Part shown: positions 21,128-32,860 of the stretch, in pieces | Position numbering within the stretch: the first letter of the stretch is position 1 | How the letters are laid out: the number at the start of each line of letters is the position of its first letter | NCBI GenBank assembly: GCA_964016985.1 | Contig: OZ024829.1 | Location: 71,343,267-71,407,266 of the forward strand | From: Anodontia alba | Lineage: Eukaryota > Mollusca > Bivalvia > Lucinida > Lucinidae | Direction: 5' to 3' | Length of the DNA stretch: 64,000 nt | Program-made: the position numbers and the translations under genes | Notes under the pieces: model-generated | The model's database searches: none | What the model saw: only the letters and a program-made list of their open reading frames with translations | Told to the model about the DNA's origin: nothing

Positions 21128-21406
21128 GCGGTGCGAAGGTGCTGTGTATCTTACTTCACTGGGGCGTCCAACTGATATTGGCTTACAGTTGGGCAAGGCC
21201 TGCTATCCTTGAAGTGGGTAAGGGTAGAGGGGGAATGTTTTTATTTCTTCTGTTTCTTCACTTTCATTCCTGTTCCTCTTTCTTCCCTGTCCCTCTCTTT
21301 CATCTCCTCTACTCTCCATTCTATCTCTTTTCTCCCTTTCTCTGGGAGACGACACAAAATGACCCTCAAGGGTTGACGTGTCGTTAAACCCCAACACAAT
21401 CAATCA
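21128..21406 (+). mobile_element. SINE family 2 with 15-bp target duplication
   Basis: A head of unrecognised origin (GCGGTGCGAAGGTGCTGTGT), a pyrimidine-rich body (TTCTTCTGTTTCTTCACTTT and CTTTCTTCCCTGTCCC), and the tail GACCCTCAAGGGTTGACGTG...AAACCCCAACACAATCAATC. ATCAAAGTGTACCCG occurs at both sides (21113-21127 and 21407-21421). Further copies are at 45870 and 47041. Antisense frames in these copies are shadows. Confidence 0.88.
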
Positions 21407-21655
21407 ATCAAAGTGTACCCGTTGCGGAGTATTTCCATCTCACAACCGTGAGAAATGCCCAGGGGTGCAATCAAGAGGTCGAGGTTGCGGGGTCAAGGGA
21501 CAGTGGGTGAAATGCTATCCATCCAAGAAAAACGTTCACGAGGTCGAAGGGCGAGAGGAATCCGACGAATCCGACGGTCTACCTTGGAACAGTTGAGATG
21601 TGCGACGACAATGATCGGCCATACCTGGAGACAGTGGATATGCATGATACAGACC

Positions 21656-23511
21656 CATGGACTATAACATTAAAGGTTAGACAAGTTTGTATCAGATTCA
21701 AAATCGATACTGGGGCTGACATAACTGTCATTTCTGAAAATATGTACTCACAATAAGGCAAGTTATCATTGACCAAATGCAGTAGAAAGCTTTATGGTGC
21801 GGGTAATAAACGTTTGACTGTCATGGGTTTGTTTGCAGGAACAATTTCTAGTGATGCTGCTTCAGCGGTCGAGCAAATATATGTAGTTAAAGGACTTGAT
21901 AGGTGCCTTTTAGGCCGCCCAGCGATCAACAAGTTACATTGCCTGAGATTAAACATGTTCATGTGCATGAAATCGTCTCGCTTGAAACAGCGAAGCAAAA
22001 TTATCCTAATTTATTTAGAGATCTTGGTATGCTCAGTGGGGAATACCATATTTCCCTCAAAGAAGGAGCAAAACCATATGCGCTAACAGTTCCACGTAAA
22101 GTTGGGATTCAGTTGTTGCCAAAGGTAAAGCAGGAGTTAGCAAACGGAGAAAAACAGAGTTATTTTCCGTGTTGATCAACCTACGAACTGGTGTGCAGCC
22201 ATGGTCATTGTACTGAAACCGAGCGGTAAAATACAAATTTGCATTGACCTTACTAAATTAAATGAAAATATCAAATGTGAAAATTTCCCACTGCCAGCAA
22301 TTGACCAGAGTCTTGCACTTCTGTCAGGTGCGTAATATTTAAGTAAGCTTGATGCGAATTCCGGACTTTCGCAGATCAAACTGTCAGATCAAAGTAAATT
22401 ACTCACCACCTTTATCACTCCATTCGGGAGATATGCCTTTAACAGGTTACTGATGGGACTTTCAAGTTCAGGTGAATACTTCCAAAAAAGGATGTATCAA
22501 ATTCTAGAAAGTCTTGAGGGGGTTACATGTCAGACAGACGAGATACTAGTTTATGGTAGGACAGAGCGCGAACATGACGAACCTCTAAAACAAGTACTGT
22601 CTAGACTGCAAAATGCTAACCTCACATTAAACGCAGAAAAATCTGAGTTCAAAAAAGACCTCTATCAGATTTGTCTGGGGCCAGAAGGAGTCTCTGCAGA
22701 TCCGGTGAAGGTCGCTTCGATAAGGGACCTGGCTGCACTTAGAGATGTGCACAGGGTACGCAGATTCCTGGGCATGGTTAACCAACTGGGTAAATTTACA
22801 CCTATGTTAGCAGAGTATTCTAAACCAATACGTGACCTACCTAGTTCAAAAAATCAATTCTGCTGGGGATCAAATCAACAAGCAGCCTTTGAGAAGATCA
22901 AAACATTACTTACTAGCACTCCTGTACTTGCACTCTATGATCCAAACAAGTATACAGTACTAAAAACAGATGCGTCAAATTTTGGCGTGGGGGCGACACT
23001 TTTTCAAAAGCAAGATAATGGGGATTTAAAGCCTGTTACTTATGCTTCTAGAGCCCTATCACAAACAGAACAGCGATATTCTACTCTAGAGAAAGAGGCC
23101 CTTGGAGTCAGTTTTGGGTGTGAGAGAAATCGGGATTACCTCATAGGCAAACACTTTCATATCGAGACAGATCACAAACCTCTTGTATCATTACTAGGTA
23201 AAAAGGACCTTCATGATTTGCCCATAAGAATTCAAAGATTCAGACTAAAGTTAATGCAATTTTCCTACTCAATTTCTCACGTACCGGGAAAACAGTTAAT
23301 TATCCAAGATTTGCTTTGCAGACAACCTGTGAATCATGAGCTGACATGTGAAGAAAAACAGCTTAGCTTAGATACCAAAACTTATGTTGACTCAGTTTTC
23401 AGACACTTGCCTACAACCGATATGAGGCTGCAGGAAATTAAGGAAAAACAAAGAGCAGAGGGTGTGAAACTGGAAAAATATATTGGCCTTATCAGGGAGA
23501 AATTTCAGTAA
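21656..23511 (+). pseudogene. Gypsy protease-RT-RNase H remnant
   Basis: Protease: RFKIDTGADITVIS (Asp-Thr-Gly) at about 21690-21735. RT: MVIVLKPSGKIQICIDLTKL, LSKLDANSGLSQIKL and TTFITPFGRYAFNRL, across stops at ~22173 and ~22334. The polymerase box reads QTDEILVYG, so the second catalytic Asp is Glu (GAG at 22540-22542). RNase H: VLKTDASNFGVGATLF, TLEKEALGVSFG, HIETDHKPLVSLL. The 352-codon open stretch 22453-23511 covers RT thumb through RNase H. Integrase is missing. Confidence 0.87.
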
Positions 23512-23519
23512 ACAAGGGA

Positions 23520-23720
23520 ATTTTGACTTCGTAATACATTAACCTATAGATAATGTGCTATTCTCTTCTGTTTTCACACCTTCCACAGAAAAATGACCTT
23601 TCAGTCATCAATTAAACCAGAAGGTCCCTTAGGTAGTTACCTGTGTGACGTAACTCTTCCCGCTCAGTTGATCACGTGTCAGTTTCTTTTATGTGTAAAA
23701 CAACAGACACAATTAGGAGA
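23520..23720 (-). repeat. DIRS terminal repeat of the reverse element
   Basis: GTAATACATTAACCTATAGA, TTCCACAGAAAAATGACC, AGAAGGTCCCTTAGG and CACCTGTGTGACG-like blocks match the terminal repeats at 13870, 14415 and 53062. Confidence 0.8.
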
Positions 23721-23739
23721 GATAAGCGTGGGTGAGAGG

Positions 23740-23877
23740 AGGGAGATAATTGATTATCTATAGGTTAAGTATTACTCGTTAAAATACGTTTTACTTTTAA
23801 AAAACTTCATTTTAACTTCGTAATACTTTAACCTATAGATAATGTGCTAGAATTTGAAGAATAGGAGGGAGGTGCTC
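23740..23877 (-). repeat. DIRS internal complementary region (reverse element)
   Basis: Joins the two outer ends of DIRS terminal repeats head to tail: TATCTATAGGTTAAGTATTA...ACTTTTAAAAAACTTCATTT is followed by TAACTTCGTAATACTTTAAC. It matches the complement of 62520-62685 in the forward DIRS. DIRS elements are thought to use this region to complete the ends of their circular intermediate. Confidence 0.75.
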
Positions 23878-24114
23878 TCCTAATTCTAACACCAATAAAT
23901 AATATCTCACCACTTCTGGTTAAAGACTCAGGAAACTCTAAGGAATCAGATACATTCTGATTCTATATTTAATAGAAAGAATGATCTAGATTCACAATAT
24001 AGCATATCTTTAAGGTGTTATGATCTAACAACCTTATATATAATAGTAGACCCTAGAGGAAGCCAGTTCTTAAGCCTCAGAGACCTTACATTCCCTTCCT
24101 TCAGAATGACGGGT

Positions 24115-26285
24115 TAAAATATAGTTTACATGTAATTACATGGCATTACATGTAGATTTACTACTTCTACGCGTAAAACCAAGTAATGACATGTAAAACC
24201 ATGATAAACCTGTACAGGCATGGCAAAGTGCGTAAAATTTTACATGTATTTATGTGTCATTTGTGGACTTAGAAAAAAATAACCTGGCAAAATATGGCAT
24301 TTATATAACTTTATCAAAAAACAGTCTGTAAAAGAAGCCAGCTCTGGATGTAGTAATTTTCAACACGTAAAAATGCGTAAAAATAAGAACTTTAAGTTTG
24401 TGTGTACAAGATACTGTTGTCTGATTGGTCAGTTTCAAACTTTAGTATTTTCAGTCTCAAAGCATGAAGTCACACGGAGCACTGGAGTTATAAAATGCTG
24501 TTCTTTTCAAAACATTTTGCTATAAAATATTTGAACACAGGAGGATAGCTTATGGAAAAAATGTGAGTTATTTTAATACTTTCTCAGTATTCCATTTTGA
24601 TGCATTATAAACTGGCACCAAAAGGCAGCTAAGCTCTTGTTGTAGTTTCTTATGTACATGTAGTGGGTGGGGTAGATCAGTTTTCTTTTGAATTTCATTC
24701 AAAATTATTCTACTCCTTGGTGTTTGATATATGCCATGTTTTCAGTTGAAAATATTAACATTTTTAATACTGCTTATTAACTGCTTGAAAAAAAAAAGAT
24801 TATTTATTCCAGGTCTATGGTTTTAGTTAATTTATTTTAATCAACTCTTAAAAATTGGACACCAAAAAAAATAGGTCTGAGCAAATAATGTAGATGAGGG
24901 CACTCTGTTGTGCACACATGTTTGTTGTTTTTTTTTTCAAAGATTTGACCTAGTCTTTGACCTGACATGATTCAGTTTGGAATTTGACCTAGTTATTGTC
25001 AAAAACTTTATCACAAAGTTTCATGATGATCCACTGAAAAATGAAGCCTCTATTGTATACACAAAGTTTTTCAGTGATTTGACCTAGTGACCTAGTCTTT
25101 GAACCAACATTACCTGTATCAGACCTTGTCCTAGATATTATTCATAGAAACATTTGAATGAAGTTTCAAAAATATTCAATGGAAAATGAAGCCTATAGTG
25201 TGTGCACAAGGTTTTTCTTAGATTACACCTACTGACCTATTTTTTTACCGGAAGTGGCCCATATTTGAACTTGGCCTAAACACTGGCAATAAAAACAGTC
25301 TGACAAACTTTTGTGAACATTCTTGAAAAATGAAGCCCCTATTGTATACACAAGGTTTTTTCAATTATTAGATCTAGTAACCTAGTTTTCAAACCCACAT
25401 GACCCATATTTTAACTTAACATTATAGTCTTCAAGCAAACATTCAAACAAAGTTTCACAAAGATTCGATAGAAAATGAAACCTCTATTATGTACACAAGA
25501 TATTTTTAAGATTTGACCTTGTGACCTAGTTTCCCACCTGACATAACCGAGATTCAAACTTGGCCTAGATATTTCATGCAGATAAACATTCGGAGAAAGT
25601 TGCATTTAGATTGGATCACAACTGTGCCCTCTAGAGTGTATATGCAAGCAATAGTTGACAGACAGATGGACAGACTGATGGATGGATGTCCCAACGTACG
25701 AGGAACATCAAGGTATATCCCAAAAGCTCACCATAAGCACTTCTTGCTCAGGTGACCTAAAAGTATCACAACTACATCTGATATTACTATGAATTTCCCA
25801 TTTACATGTAGAGTTTTATTACATGTAGAATTTTACGTGTAGAATTTTATGCGTAAAATTTTACGTGTAGAATTTTATGCGTAAAATTTTACATGTAGAA
25901 TTTTACGCATAAAATTTTACGTGTAGAATTATACATGTAAACTTTAATCACCAAATTGTATTCCTAGATTTACATGTTGAATTTTACGTGTAGAATTTGA
26001 CATGTAAATCCGAAAATTTGTGATCTTGACTACATGTATTAATGCGTCAAAAATACCTGTTCATGGAAAATTAACATGTAATTACATGTCATTACGTGGA
26101 AAAAACATGTAATTACATGTACAATTTTACATGTCAAGTCTCTTCTCATCAGTTGTTCTCTCCTTTTTGATTTTTATGTACTAACACGTAAAAGTTCGTA
26201 AATGGATGGGCCAATACTCCGCATTATCTGGCATTACCTGTAAAGACGCGTAAATACATGTCTTTACATGTTTTTCTGAGGAAAG
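24115..26285. mobile_element. TACATGTA-rich insertion of unknown type
   Basis: It interrupts the 3' region of the reverse DIRS, whose sequence resumes at ~26286. Both ends are dense in ACATGTAATTACATG and ACGCGTAAA-type palindromic words in inverted arrangement. 25790-25970 repeats GTAGAATTTTA(C/T)GCGTAAAA about six times. No transposase was seen. A reverse family-A element lies inside (to 25758). Exact ends uncertain by ~10 bases. Confidence 0.55.
24930..25758 (-). mobile_element. Reverse family-A 5' end with ~145-bp GACCTAGT array
   Basis: Read in reverse from 25758: TTAGGTCACCTGAGCAAGAA, hairpin TGAGCAAGAAGTGCTTA, then GAGCTTTTGGG and CCATCCATCAGTCTGTCC. About five satellite units follow (AAATTTGACCTAGTGACCTA-like, GTTTCATGATGATCC, AATGAAGCCTCTATTGTATA). 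The 3' end was not identified. Confidence 0.65.
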
Positions 26286-28119
26286 GGATTGCCCCCCCCC
26301 CCCCCCCCCCCCCTTTTTTTTTCTTTTTGGGAAACAGCAATTGGCTCCAAAAAGAAAAAGGAGTCATTGAGACATAACCTAAATATTCCATTGCAATGTA
26401 AGCTAGGAATATAGAGATAATATTTTCAAAACAAAATTTGTAAAACAAAAGCCAAGACCATAAGTAGTCTATCTAGGGTCTTGATTTAAATAAGGAAATG
26501 TCTACTCGGTGGAGTTTCCTATAGATAACTGACATATGTACATATTTTGGATAAAATTCTTGATATGTGAAGCTATCTAATTATAATAGTCTAAACTATT
26601 AGAATTATAAACTAATTAGATTCTGTTAATTGGAGTGATAGGACCATTTCCGATGAACAGACATAGACTTAAAATAACCATAATGTTGTATAATTATTCC
26701 CCTTTGATCAAATTAAAGAAGGGGAGATAATAAAGGTAGATGGTTAACTTAACTGTAACTCAGTTATCCATCAGAAGAAAAGGTATACACAAAATTAATG
26801 GTTAAAACTATTGCTAGACTAATTGTATTATGAATTTTTAGTCAAGCAATAAGATAATACAGAGGTTGCATAAGACTGCTGGGAAGAAAAAGCAACCTAA
26901 ATCATTGATAATTAGTTTTGTCATGGACATATAAAAGCGTTTGATGTCCTGACAAAATAATAAAGAAGAGACTGTCAACATCATAACTTAGAGTTTGACG
27001 GACAATAAGAGAGATAAGAATAAGGCTGATCGCAGCTAACTGTAAGACGGTCATATTTTGGCTAAATCTTACCATATTGCTAAGATTAAGCAATAATAAA
27101 TAAACTGGATAGAATCTTTCTATGCCAGAAGATTGCCATGAAAAGTACTCCTGAGTAAATAATCATGGAAATCAAGAAATGTTAAAAAGTCCACTTTGTA
27201 ATGATGAATCAAAATGTTAAGAAAAAGAGAAGGTCTCAGAGAAAATGTAATAGTGTGATAATCTCTGAAGAAAGATTATACAATAGTACTGATTAATAAT
27301 CTCTAAAACACTTAATTTATAAGTTGAGAGATAGTATTTCTATTCTATATGCATATTTAAGAATAGTAAGAAATATATGAATACTAAATTAAAATTATAC
27401 TACAGGACAAATTCCTGCTATAAGTAAAAAGTTAAGCGTAACTATTTATTAAGCAAGGAATTATTAAACATATAACTTGTTATAAAATTACTGCCCGGAA
27501 TTTTATTACGTACTCGCAAATGAATTCAGGAAGAAAATATATATACTCTCGAGATCTATGCGTAAACCGTAGAGAGTAATAAAATAATATTTTTACCACG
27601 ATCCCTGACGCAAGGGTAAAAACATGTATAAATATGAAATAATATAGGTAATTATTAATTTAATTTCATATAGGTTTAAGATAAAATTCGTTTAATCTTT
27701 AACCAATATGCAGCAACGGTGACTCATTATTCTGTATTCGTACGTAGAAAATGAGTACTTAGTCATTAGAATTTTGTATGATTGAAATAGAGATAATGGG
27801 ATCTAAATGGATGTATCTCCATGAACTGAATCGAAGGATAATATCCATTCAACAAACTAGAGCTTGTTTTAGGCTTAGTTTAACAAGCGTAGAATTGTAT
27901 TATTTCCAAGTCTTCATGAAGTCGTTATGCTCTGAATACTGAGAAAAATTGTTAAAATATTGTTTAGGAAATATTTTATCTGTAACAAAAAAGTGACTGG
28001 TCCATAATGTTAGCTAGATTTAGACCTGGAACGTAGTGAGAAGGTCAATCTAACTTAAAAATAAGTTGAGAAAGATAAATAATGAAGATAGATATATAAA
28101 TATCGGTATAATATATTAT

Positions 28120-29674
28120 TAGCTCACCTGAGCACGAAGTGCTCATGGTGAGCTATTGTGGTTAGTCAATGTCCGTCGTGCGTCATCCGTCGTGCGTTGT
28201 GCGGCTTCAACAATTGCTTTAAAAGCCTACTCCTCCTACACCCCTGGGCCAATTGACTTGATACTTGGTAGGAAGCATCGGGGTGACTTGTAGATCAAAA
28301 ATAGCTAAAATCGTTCCGATCGGAAATCCAAGATGGCCGCCATGGCCGCCATCTTGAAAATCTATTTTTCGCTTCTTCTCCTGAACCATAAGGCCAGTTG
28401 ACTCCAAACTTGCTAGGAACCATCAGGGTGACTTGTAGATCAAAAATAGCTAAAATCGTGCCGATTGGAAATCCAAGATGGCCGCCATGGCCGCCATCTT
28501 GAAAATCTATTTTTCGCTTCTTCTCCTGAACCGAAAGGCCAGTTGACTCCAAACTTGTTAGAAGTATCAGGGTGACTTGTAGATCAAAAGTAGCTAAAAT
28601 TGTACCGATCGGAAATCCAAGATGGCCGCCATGGCAGCCATCTTGAAAATCTATTTTTCGCTTCTTCTCCTGAACCGAAAGGCCAATTGACTCCAAACTT
28701 GCTAGGATGTATCAGGGTGACTTGTAGATCAAAAGTAGCTAAAATTGTGCCGATCGGAAATCCAAGATGGCCGCCATCTTGAAAATCTATTTTTCGCTTC
28801 TACTCCTAAACCAAAAAGCCAATTGACTCCAAACTTGGTAGGAGGCATTGGGGTGACTTATAGATCAAAAATAGCTAAAATGGTGCCTATCGGAAATCCA
28901 AGATGGCCGACATGGCAGCCATCTTGAAAATCTATTTTTCGCTTCTTCTCCTGAACCTATAGGCCAGTTGACTACAAACTTGGTAGGAAGCATCGGGGTG
29001 ACTTGTAGATAAAAAATAGCTAAAATCATGCCGATCGTAAATCCAAGATGGCTGCCATGGCGGCTATCTTGAAAATCTATTTTTCGCTTCTTCTCCTAAA
29101 CCCAAAAGTCACTTGAAACTTAGTAGGAAGCATCAGGGTGACTTGTAGATCAAATATAGCTGAAATCGTTCTGATCAGAAATCCCAGATGGCCACCATGG
29201 CCGCCATCTTAAAAATCTATATTTAGCTTCTTCTCCTGCACCAATTGACTCCAAACTTGGTAGGAGACATTGGGGTGACTTGTAGATCAAAAATAGCTAA
29301 AATCGTGCCAATCGGATATCCAAGATGGCCGCCATGGCAGCCATCTTGAAAATCTATTTTTCACCTCTTCTCCTGAACTGAAAGGCCAGTTGACTCGAAA
29401 CTTGGTAGGAAGCATTGGGGTGACTCGTGGAACAAAAATAGCTAAAAGCGTGCCGATCGTAAATCCAAGCTGGCTGCCATTTAGAGTTTGTTCAAATGAT
29501 CACGCTCAATTGACTGGCATGCCATATATCTTCTTCTTCAAAATAAAGAACTGCTTAAATGATGATCTTTTCATTAGTTGTGATGACAGGATTGGAAGAA
29601 TGTTGCATAACATCTGCATATCTGCAGTGGCTATATCACTCAGGTGAGCGACCTGTGGCCCGTGGGCCTCTTGT
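28120..29674 (+). mobile_element. Family-A Helentron-like element, complete ends
   Basis: Left end TAGCTCACCTGAGCACGAAG with double-stem hairpin, then CCGTCGTGCGTCATCCGTCG. Eight 145-bp units (agreement is high at 28250-28900). A short 3' domain leads to CACTCAGGTGAGCGACC, hairpin GGCCCGTGGGCC and TCTTGT. Host bases on both sides are T, without target duplication. This is the cleanest family-A copy in the window. No coding capacity. Confidence 0.88.
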
Positions 29675-30049
29675 TTCCAACTATTATCAAATAATCTGAA
29701 TGTTTAAAAGCGTAATTGCTACTCGAAAGTTTATTTACCGAATGTATAATCGGAAAAACTTTCAGTATGTTCGAAAACGTATCACAAAAAGTAAGATCTG
29801 ACCAGGAACGTAGGTAGGTGTGGCACTTACTACGTTGTGAAGTTTATATAAACAAATTCTATATTATGAATTGAGGCAGTGCATTTCAAAATCATCAAAA
29901 CGTCTTGAAATGACTTATTGTGTAGAAAGAATAAATATCCAGTTTGGGAAAAGATATTTATCTATATGTATAGACCATTTTTGATGCGAACTGGAAATCA
30001 AGATATTAATCTTTGCATTACTCGCAAACTGAACTTGAACTCTTAGCGA

Positions 30050-30295
30050 GAAGAACTATGATTTTCAAGATGGCGGCCATGGCGGCCATCTTGGATTTCT
30101 GATCGGAACGATTTTAGCTATTTTTGATCTACAAGTCACCCCGATGCTTCCTACCAAGTATCAAGTCAATTGGCCCAGGGGAGTAGGAGGAGTAGGCTTT
30201 TAAAGCAATTGTTGATGCCGCACAACGCACGACGGACGACGGACATTGACTGACCACAATAGCTCACCATGAGCACTTCGTGCTCAGGTGAGCTA
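30050..30295 (-). mobile_element. Reverse family-A 5' end, 3'-truncated
   Basis: In reverse it starts TAGCTCACCTGAGCACGAAG at 30295 and keeps the hairpin, the GTCCGTCGTCCGTCGTGCG stretch and 1.3 satellite units before stopping at ~30050. Nearly identical to the left end at 28120. Confidence 0.8.
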
Positions 30296-30299
30296 AAAA

Positions 30300-31113
30300 T
30301 ATAGATTTTGGCATGGTGGGCTAGGGTGCCAGCACCCGCACCCACATATCACAGAACTTTAAAAACTTTAAAAATTATGATCTTAAAACCTATGGATAGC
30401 CCATAAAGCCATATGGCTTATTTCCAATGGGGTCCATTTTAACAGTTCCAAGATTTTGGCACGAGAGAAGTAGAATTTTATTGCATAAGAATTCCAGTGT
30501 TAACCTACATGTAACACTGAAGGGTGCTCTTAGTTATAAATATATCAGATACCAATAACCTTATAGTATCAATTGTCAGGCACACCAGAAGACCACGGAT
30601 AAGAATCGGGGCCATACGTTTGACAGCCCTAATGTGGGAGCGAATCATACACCGACCACACCAAGCCCCGCCACCCAGAGCAGTGTTCAATATTCATGAT
30701 GATTATTCCAAAAATGTTACCTCTGGAATGTTAACAAGGTTTTCCTTTGATTTGGCCTGGTGACCTAGTTTTTGACCCAAAGTGACCCAGTTTTGAACTT
30801 AACCTAGAAATCATTAAGACAAACATTTTGATCAAGATTCATTATGATTGCTTGAAAAATGTGACCTCTAAGTGTTAACAATATTTTCCTTTGATTTGAC
30901 CTGGTGACCTAATTTTTGACCCCAAGTCTCTGTTTCGAATTTGACCTAGATTTCATAGGAACAAACGTTCTCAGCCACTTTCATCAAGGTAGGGTAAAAC
31001 TGTGACCTCTAGAGTGTTAAACCTCTAGAGTGTTAACAAACTAATTGTTGACGACGGACGATGGACAGAGGGTGATCACAATAGCTCACCCTGACCTTTG
31101 CTCAGGTGAGCTA
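30300..31113 (-). mobile_element. Reverse family-A-type 5' end with ~146-bp array
   Basis: In reverse from 31113: TAGCTCACCTGAGCAAAGGT and CGTCCATCGTCCGTCGTC, then about 2.5 units (30690-31040) with GGTCACCAGGCCAAATCAAA-like and AAAATGTTTGTCTTAATGA-like boxes. The unit is the one that forms the 36070-37000 array. The left limit is uncertain; 30300-30690 is AT-rich with no recognised gene. Confidence 0.6.
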
Positions 31114-31117
31114 AAAA

Positions 31118-31337
31118 TAGATTTTCAAGATGGCCAACATGGTGGCCATTGTGGATTTCCAATCAGAACAAATTTAGCTATTTTTTATCTACAAGTCACC
31201 CTGATGCTTCCTACCAATTTTCGAGTCAATTGGCCCAGGGTGTAGGAGAAGTAGGCTTTTAAAGCATTTGTTGACGCCGCATGACAAACGACGGACATTG
31301 ACTGATCACAACAGCTCACCTTGAGCACTTCACGGGA
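31118..31337 (-). mobile_element. Reverse family-A 5' fragment, ends lost
   Basis: One satellite unit and the CCGTCGTTTGTCATGCGGCG stretch in reverse, stopping inside the hairpin (AAGTGCTCAAGGTGAGCTGT in reverse) at 31337 where decayed DIRS RT resumes. Confidence 0.65.
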
Positions 31338-31339
31338 AG

Positions 31340-31540
31340 GAAATTGACTCAGACATATCGGAACATTAAATAAATGAGGAAACGATTTGAATTGGTCCTA
31401 AAACTTTTTTGAATGATATAAAGGACCCATTTGTTCTCCTCACTGTTCCGTTAAGTATACCAATCTTTCTCCCATTGGAATATCTGAACTTGGTAAGATT
31501 GGCAGTGGGAGAGTTGGTTTTTATGACTTGTAGAATATCA
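31340..31540 (-). pseudogene. Decayed DIRS RT N-terminal region
   Basis: On the minus strand, CCAACTCTCCCACTGCCAAT...CCAATGGGAGAAAGATTGG and GAACAAATGGGTCCTTTATA follow, base for base with scattered changes, the forward RT sequence at 53930-54095 (LPVLPRPDIPVGGRLAHFVE, NKWVL). Stops in every frame. Confidence 0.7.
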
Positions 31541-32339
31541 TTCATGTTTAAATGAAGTAGAACTGTTTGTTGCATTATTACTCCTCAGAAAAATCCTTTT
31601 TTGTATCAGACATAAAGGACTGTGATTGATTCTTAGACCTATACAGTACATTTTGATTAGGTCTGGAAATTTTTATCAGTTGTCTAGGTTTCTAAACAGT
31701 CCCCTAACCGAATATGATAATTTTGTTATATTAAATTGTATTATTATCGGAAGAAGCCAAAATCTATATTATTGTACTTCAAAGTTAGATTTTGTAATTT
31801 CTTGATCTTATTATAAAATATTAGCATAATTAATTGGAGCATTCTTGCTCTTGACTAGAATGATCCATAAGAATTTAGATAAGGCTATATTAGTATCATA
31901 TTGAACCTAGAATAATTTATGTCTAATATCATATAGGTGTTTGATTGATTTAACTACCATTTCCAAGAGTCTGGACATGGCATTGACTGACATGGACTCT
32001 TGCTATAGGTATAAATAAACTGCCAACGAAATAAATTAATATGGGAACTAATAGCCTCTAATTGTTAGCTGTTTTCCCATATTTCTATGTTTTTGATTGT
32101 AATAGAATATTTACCCCTGCTAGATTGTCTATGCGAAGCGTCAGTATCTAGAGAGGATATTTTGATTAAGACAATGTTGTGATTTATTCCTGTAAAACTT
32201 CATAGGTGTCAATGAATTGACACTTTGATGAGAAGTTTTGACCAAGTTCACCCACGTATAATTTGTTCTGGATAAACTTGATAGTAATTTATATCAATTT
32301 AGATAGAGGAAGAACTAATAAAGGAGTTGGATGTGACTC

Positions 32340-32544
32340 CGTAAACAGTTCAATTCCTGACAAGTCTATAGGGAGTATGATCTTCGGAAGTTCTAAGACA
32401 CATTTCTGGTAAAGTTTAGAAGTCACTGGTTGACCGGTGATTGGTGCTTGGTGGACTTGTTATGAATAATATGCCCATTCGTAGAGAAGCCACCAAAATG
32501 GGGCCTACCCCCGGCAGTACTGCCATGCAGGGTGAAGATTCCAT
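32340..32544 (-). pseudogene. Decayed DIRS gag repeat region
   Basis: In reverse it reads CTGCCGGGGGTAGGCCCCAT, then GTCCACCAAGCACCAATCAC and CGGTCAACCAGTGAC, matching 15057-15160 of the forward DIRS copy. No open frame. Confidence 0.6.
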
Positions 32545-32860
32545 TTTTTTTTTTTTTTTTTTTTGTGTTGAGGTTTTACGGCCCAGTCAACCCAATGCGG
32601 TCATGTCGAGCGTGGTCAGTTTACCTAACCACACGTTTACTGGGCAGGCTTAGTCCTCTAAGCGGTTAACCAGTATTGTGCACATTCTTTCGCCAGAAAC
32701 TGACAACTGCCCTTCTTGAATCAGCGGAACGGAGAGAATGACCATAGAAAATATTTCATGCTCAATCTGCACGAAAGAATGTTGCCGACCTCGGCGGGGG
32801 TTGAACCCGCGACCTCTTGGTCTCCAGTCGGACGGCGCATCCAACTGAGCCACCAAGGCA
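32545..32860 (-). mobile_element. tRNA-derived SINE, full length
   Basis: Same family as 3982-4279. In reverse it has the tRNA-like head (TGGTGGCTCAGTTGGATGCG, box B GGTTCAACCC), the body, and a tail ending in CCTCAACACAAAA with a long A run (T run at 32545-32564). GATTCCAT flanks it at 32537-32544 and 32865-32872. Frames listed on either strand here are shadows. Confidence 0.85.

Larger units (their letters stand above)
20289..21655 (+). pseudogene. Gypsy gag remnant with CCHC zinc knuckle
   Basis: Starts at an ATG (MATF, then a stop) and reads SPEHFNFKRPEDF and FKIASGL up to the MITE. It resumes with QEQKVNTLIYFMGREADDIL, then NMRKQEEGESVDTFI and LAEHCNYGQLKDELIWDRIV. The knuckle CTRCGVFPSHNREKCP is split by the SINE: CTR lies before it (21121-21127) and is duplicated after it. 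Stops occur at 20304, 20340, ~20728 and ~20898. Gag packages the element's RNA in virus-like particles; this copy cannot. Confidence 0.8.
20023..23519 (+). mobile_element. Gypsy-type LTR retrotransposon, 3'-truncated
   Basis: In order: 5' LTR, primer-binding site, gag with a zinc knuckle, aspartic protease, RT and RNase H. Integrase and 3' LTR are absent because a DIRS in reverse orientation abuts at ~23520. A piggyBac-type MITE (20380-20585) and a SINE (21128-21406) lie inside gag. Several in-frame stops show it is dead. Confidence 0.88.

Noticed and set aside
21028..21387. 119-codon frame rich in Phe, Leu and Ser that looks like a membrane protein
   Set aside because: Pyrimidine-rich body of SINE family 2 read in frame; equivalent frames appear at 45848 and 47064.
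24115..26285. CRISPR-like regular spacing of GTAGAATTTTACGCGTAAAA words
   Set aside because: Units are contiguous and palindromic without unique spacers, and the context is eukaryotic.
28295..28696. 133-codon reverse frame with QEKKRKIDFQDGGHGGHLGF repeats
   Set aside because: Translation of the 145-bp satellite. It appears wherever the array lacks frame-breaking changes.
30505..30763. Frames on both strands with HTRRPRIRIGAIRLTALMWE
   Set aside because: The frames mirror each other over the same short stretch inside decayed sequence; no domain or splice site supports either.
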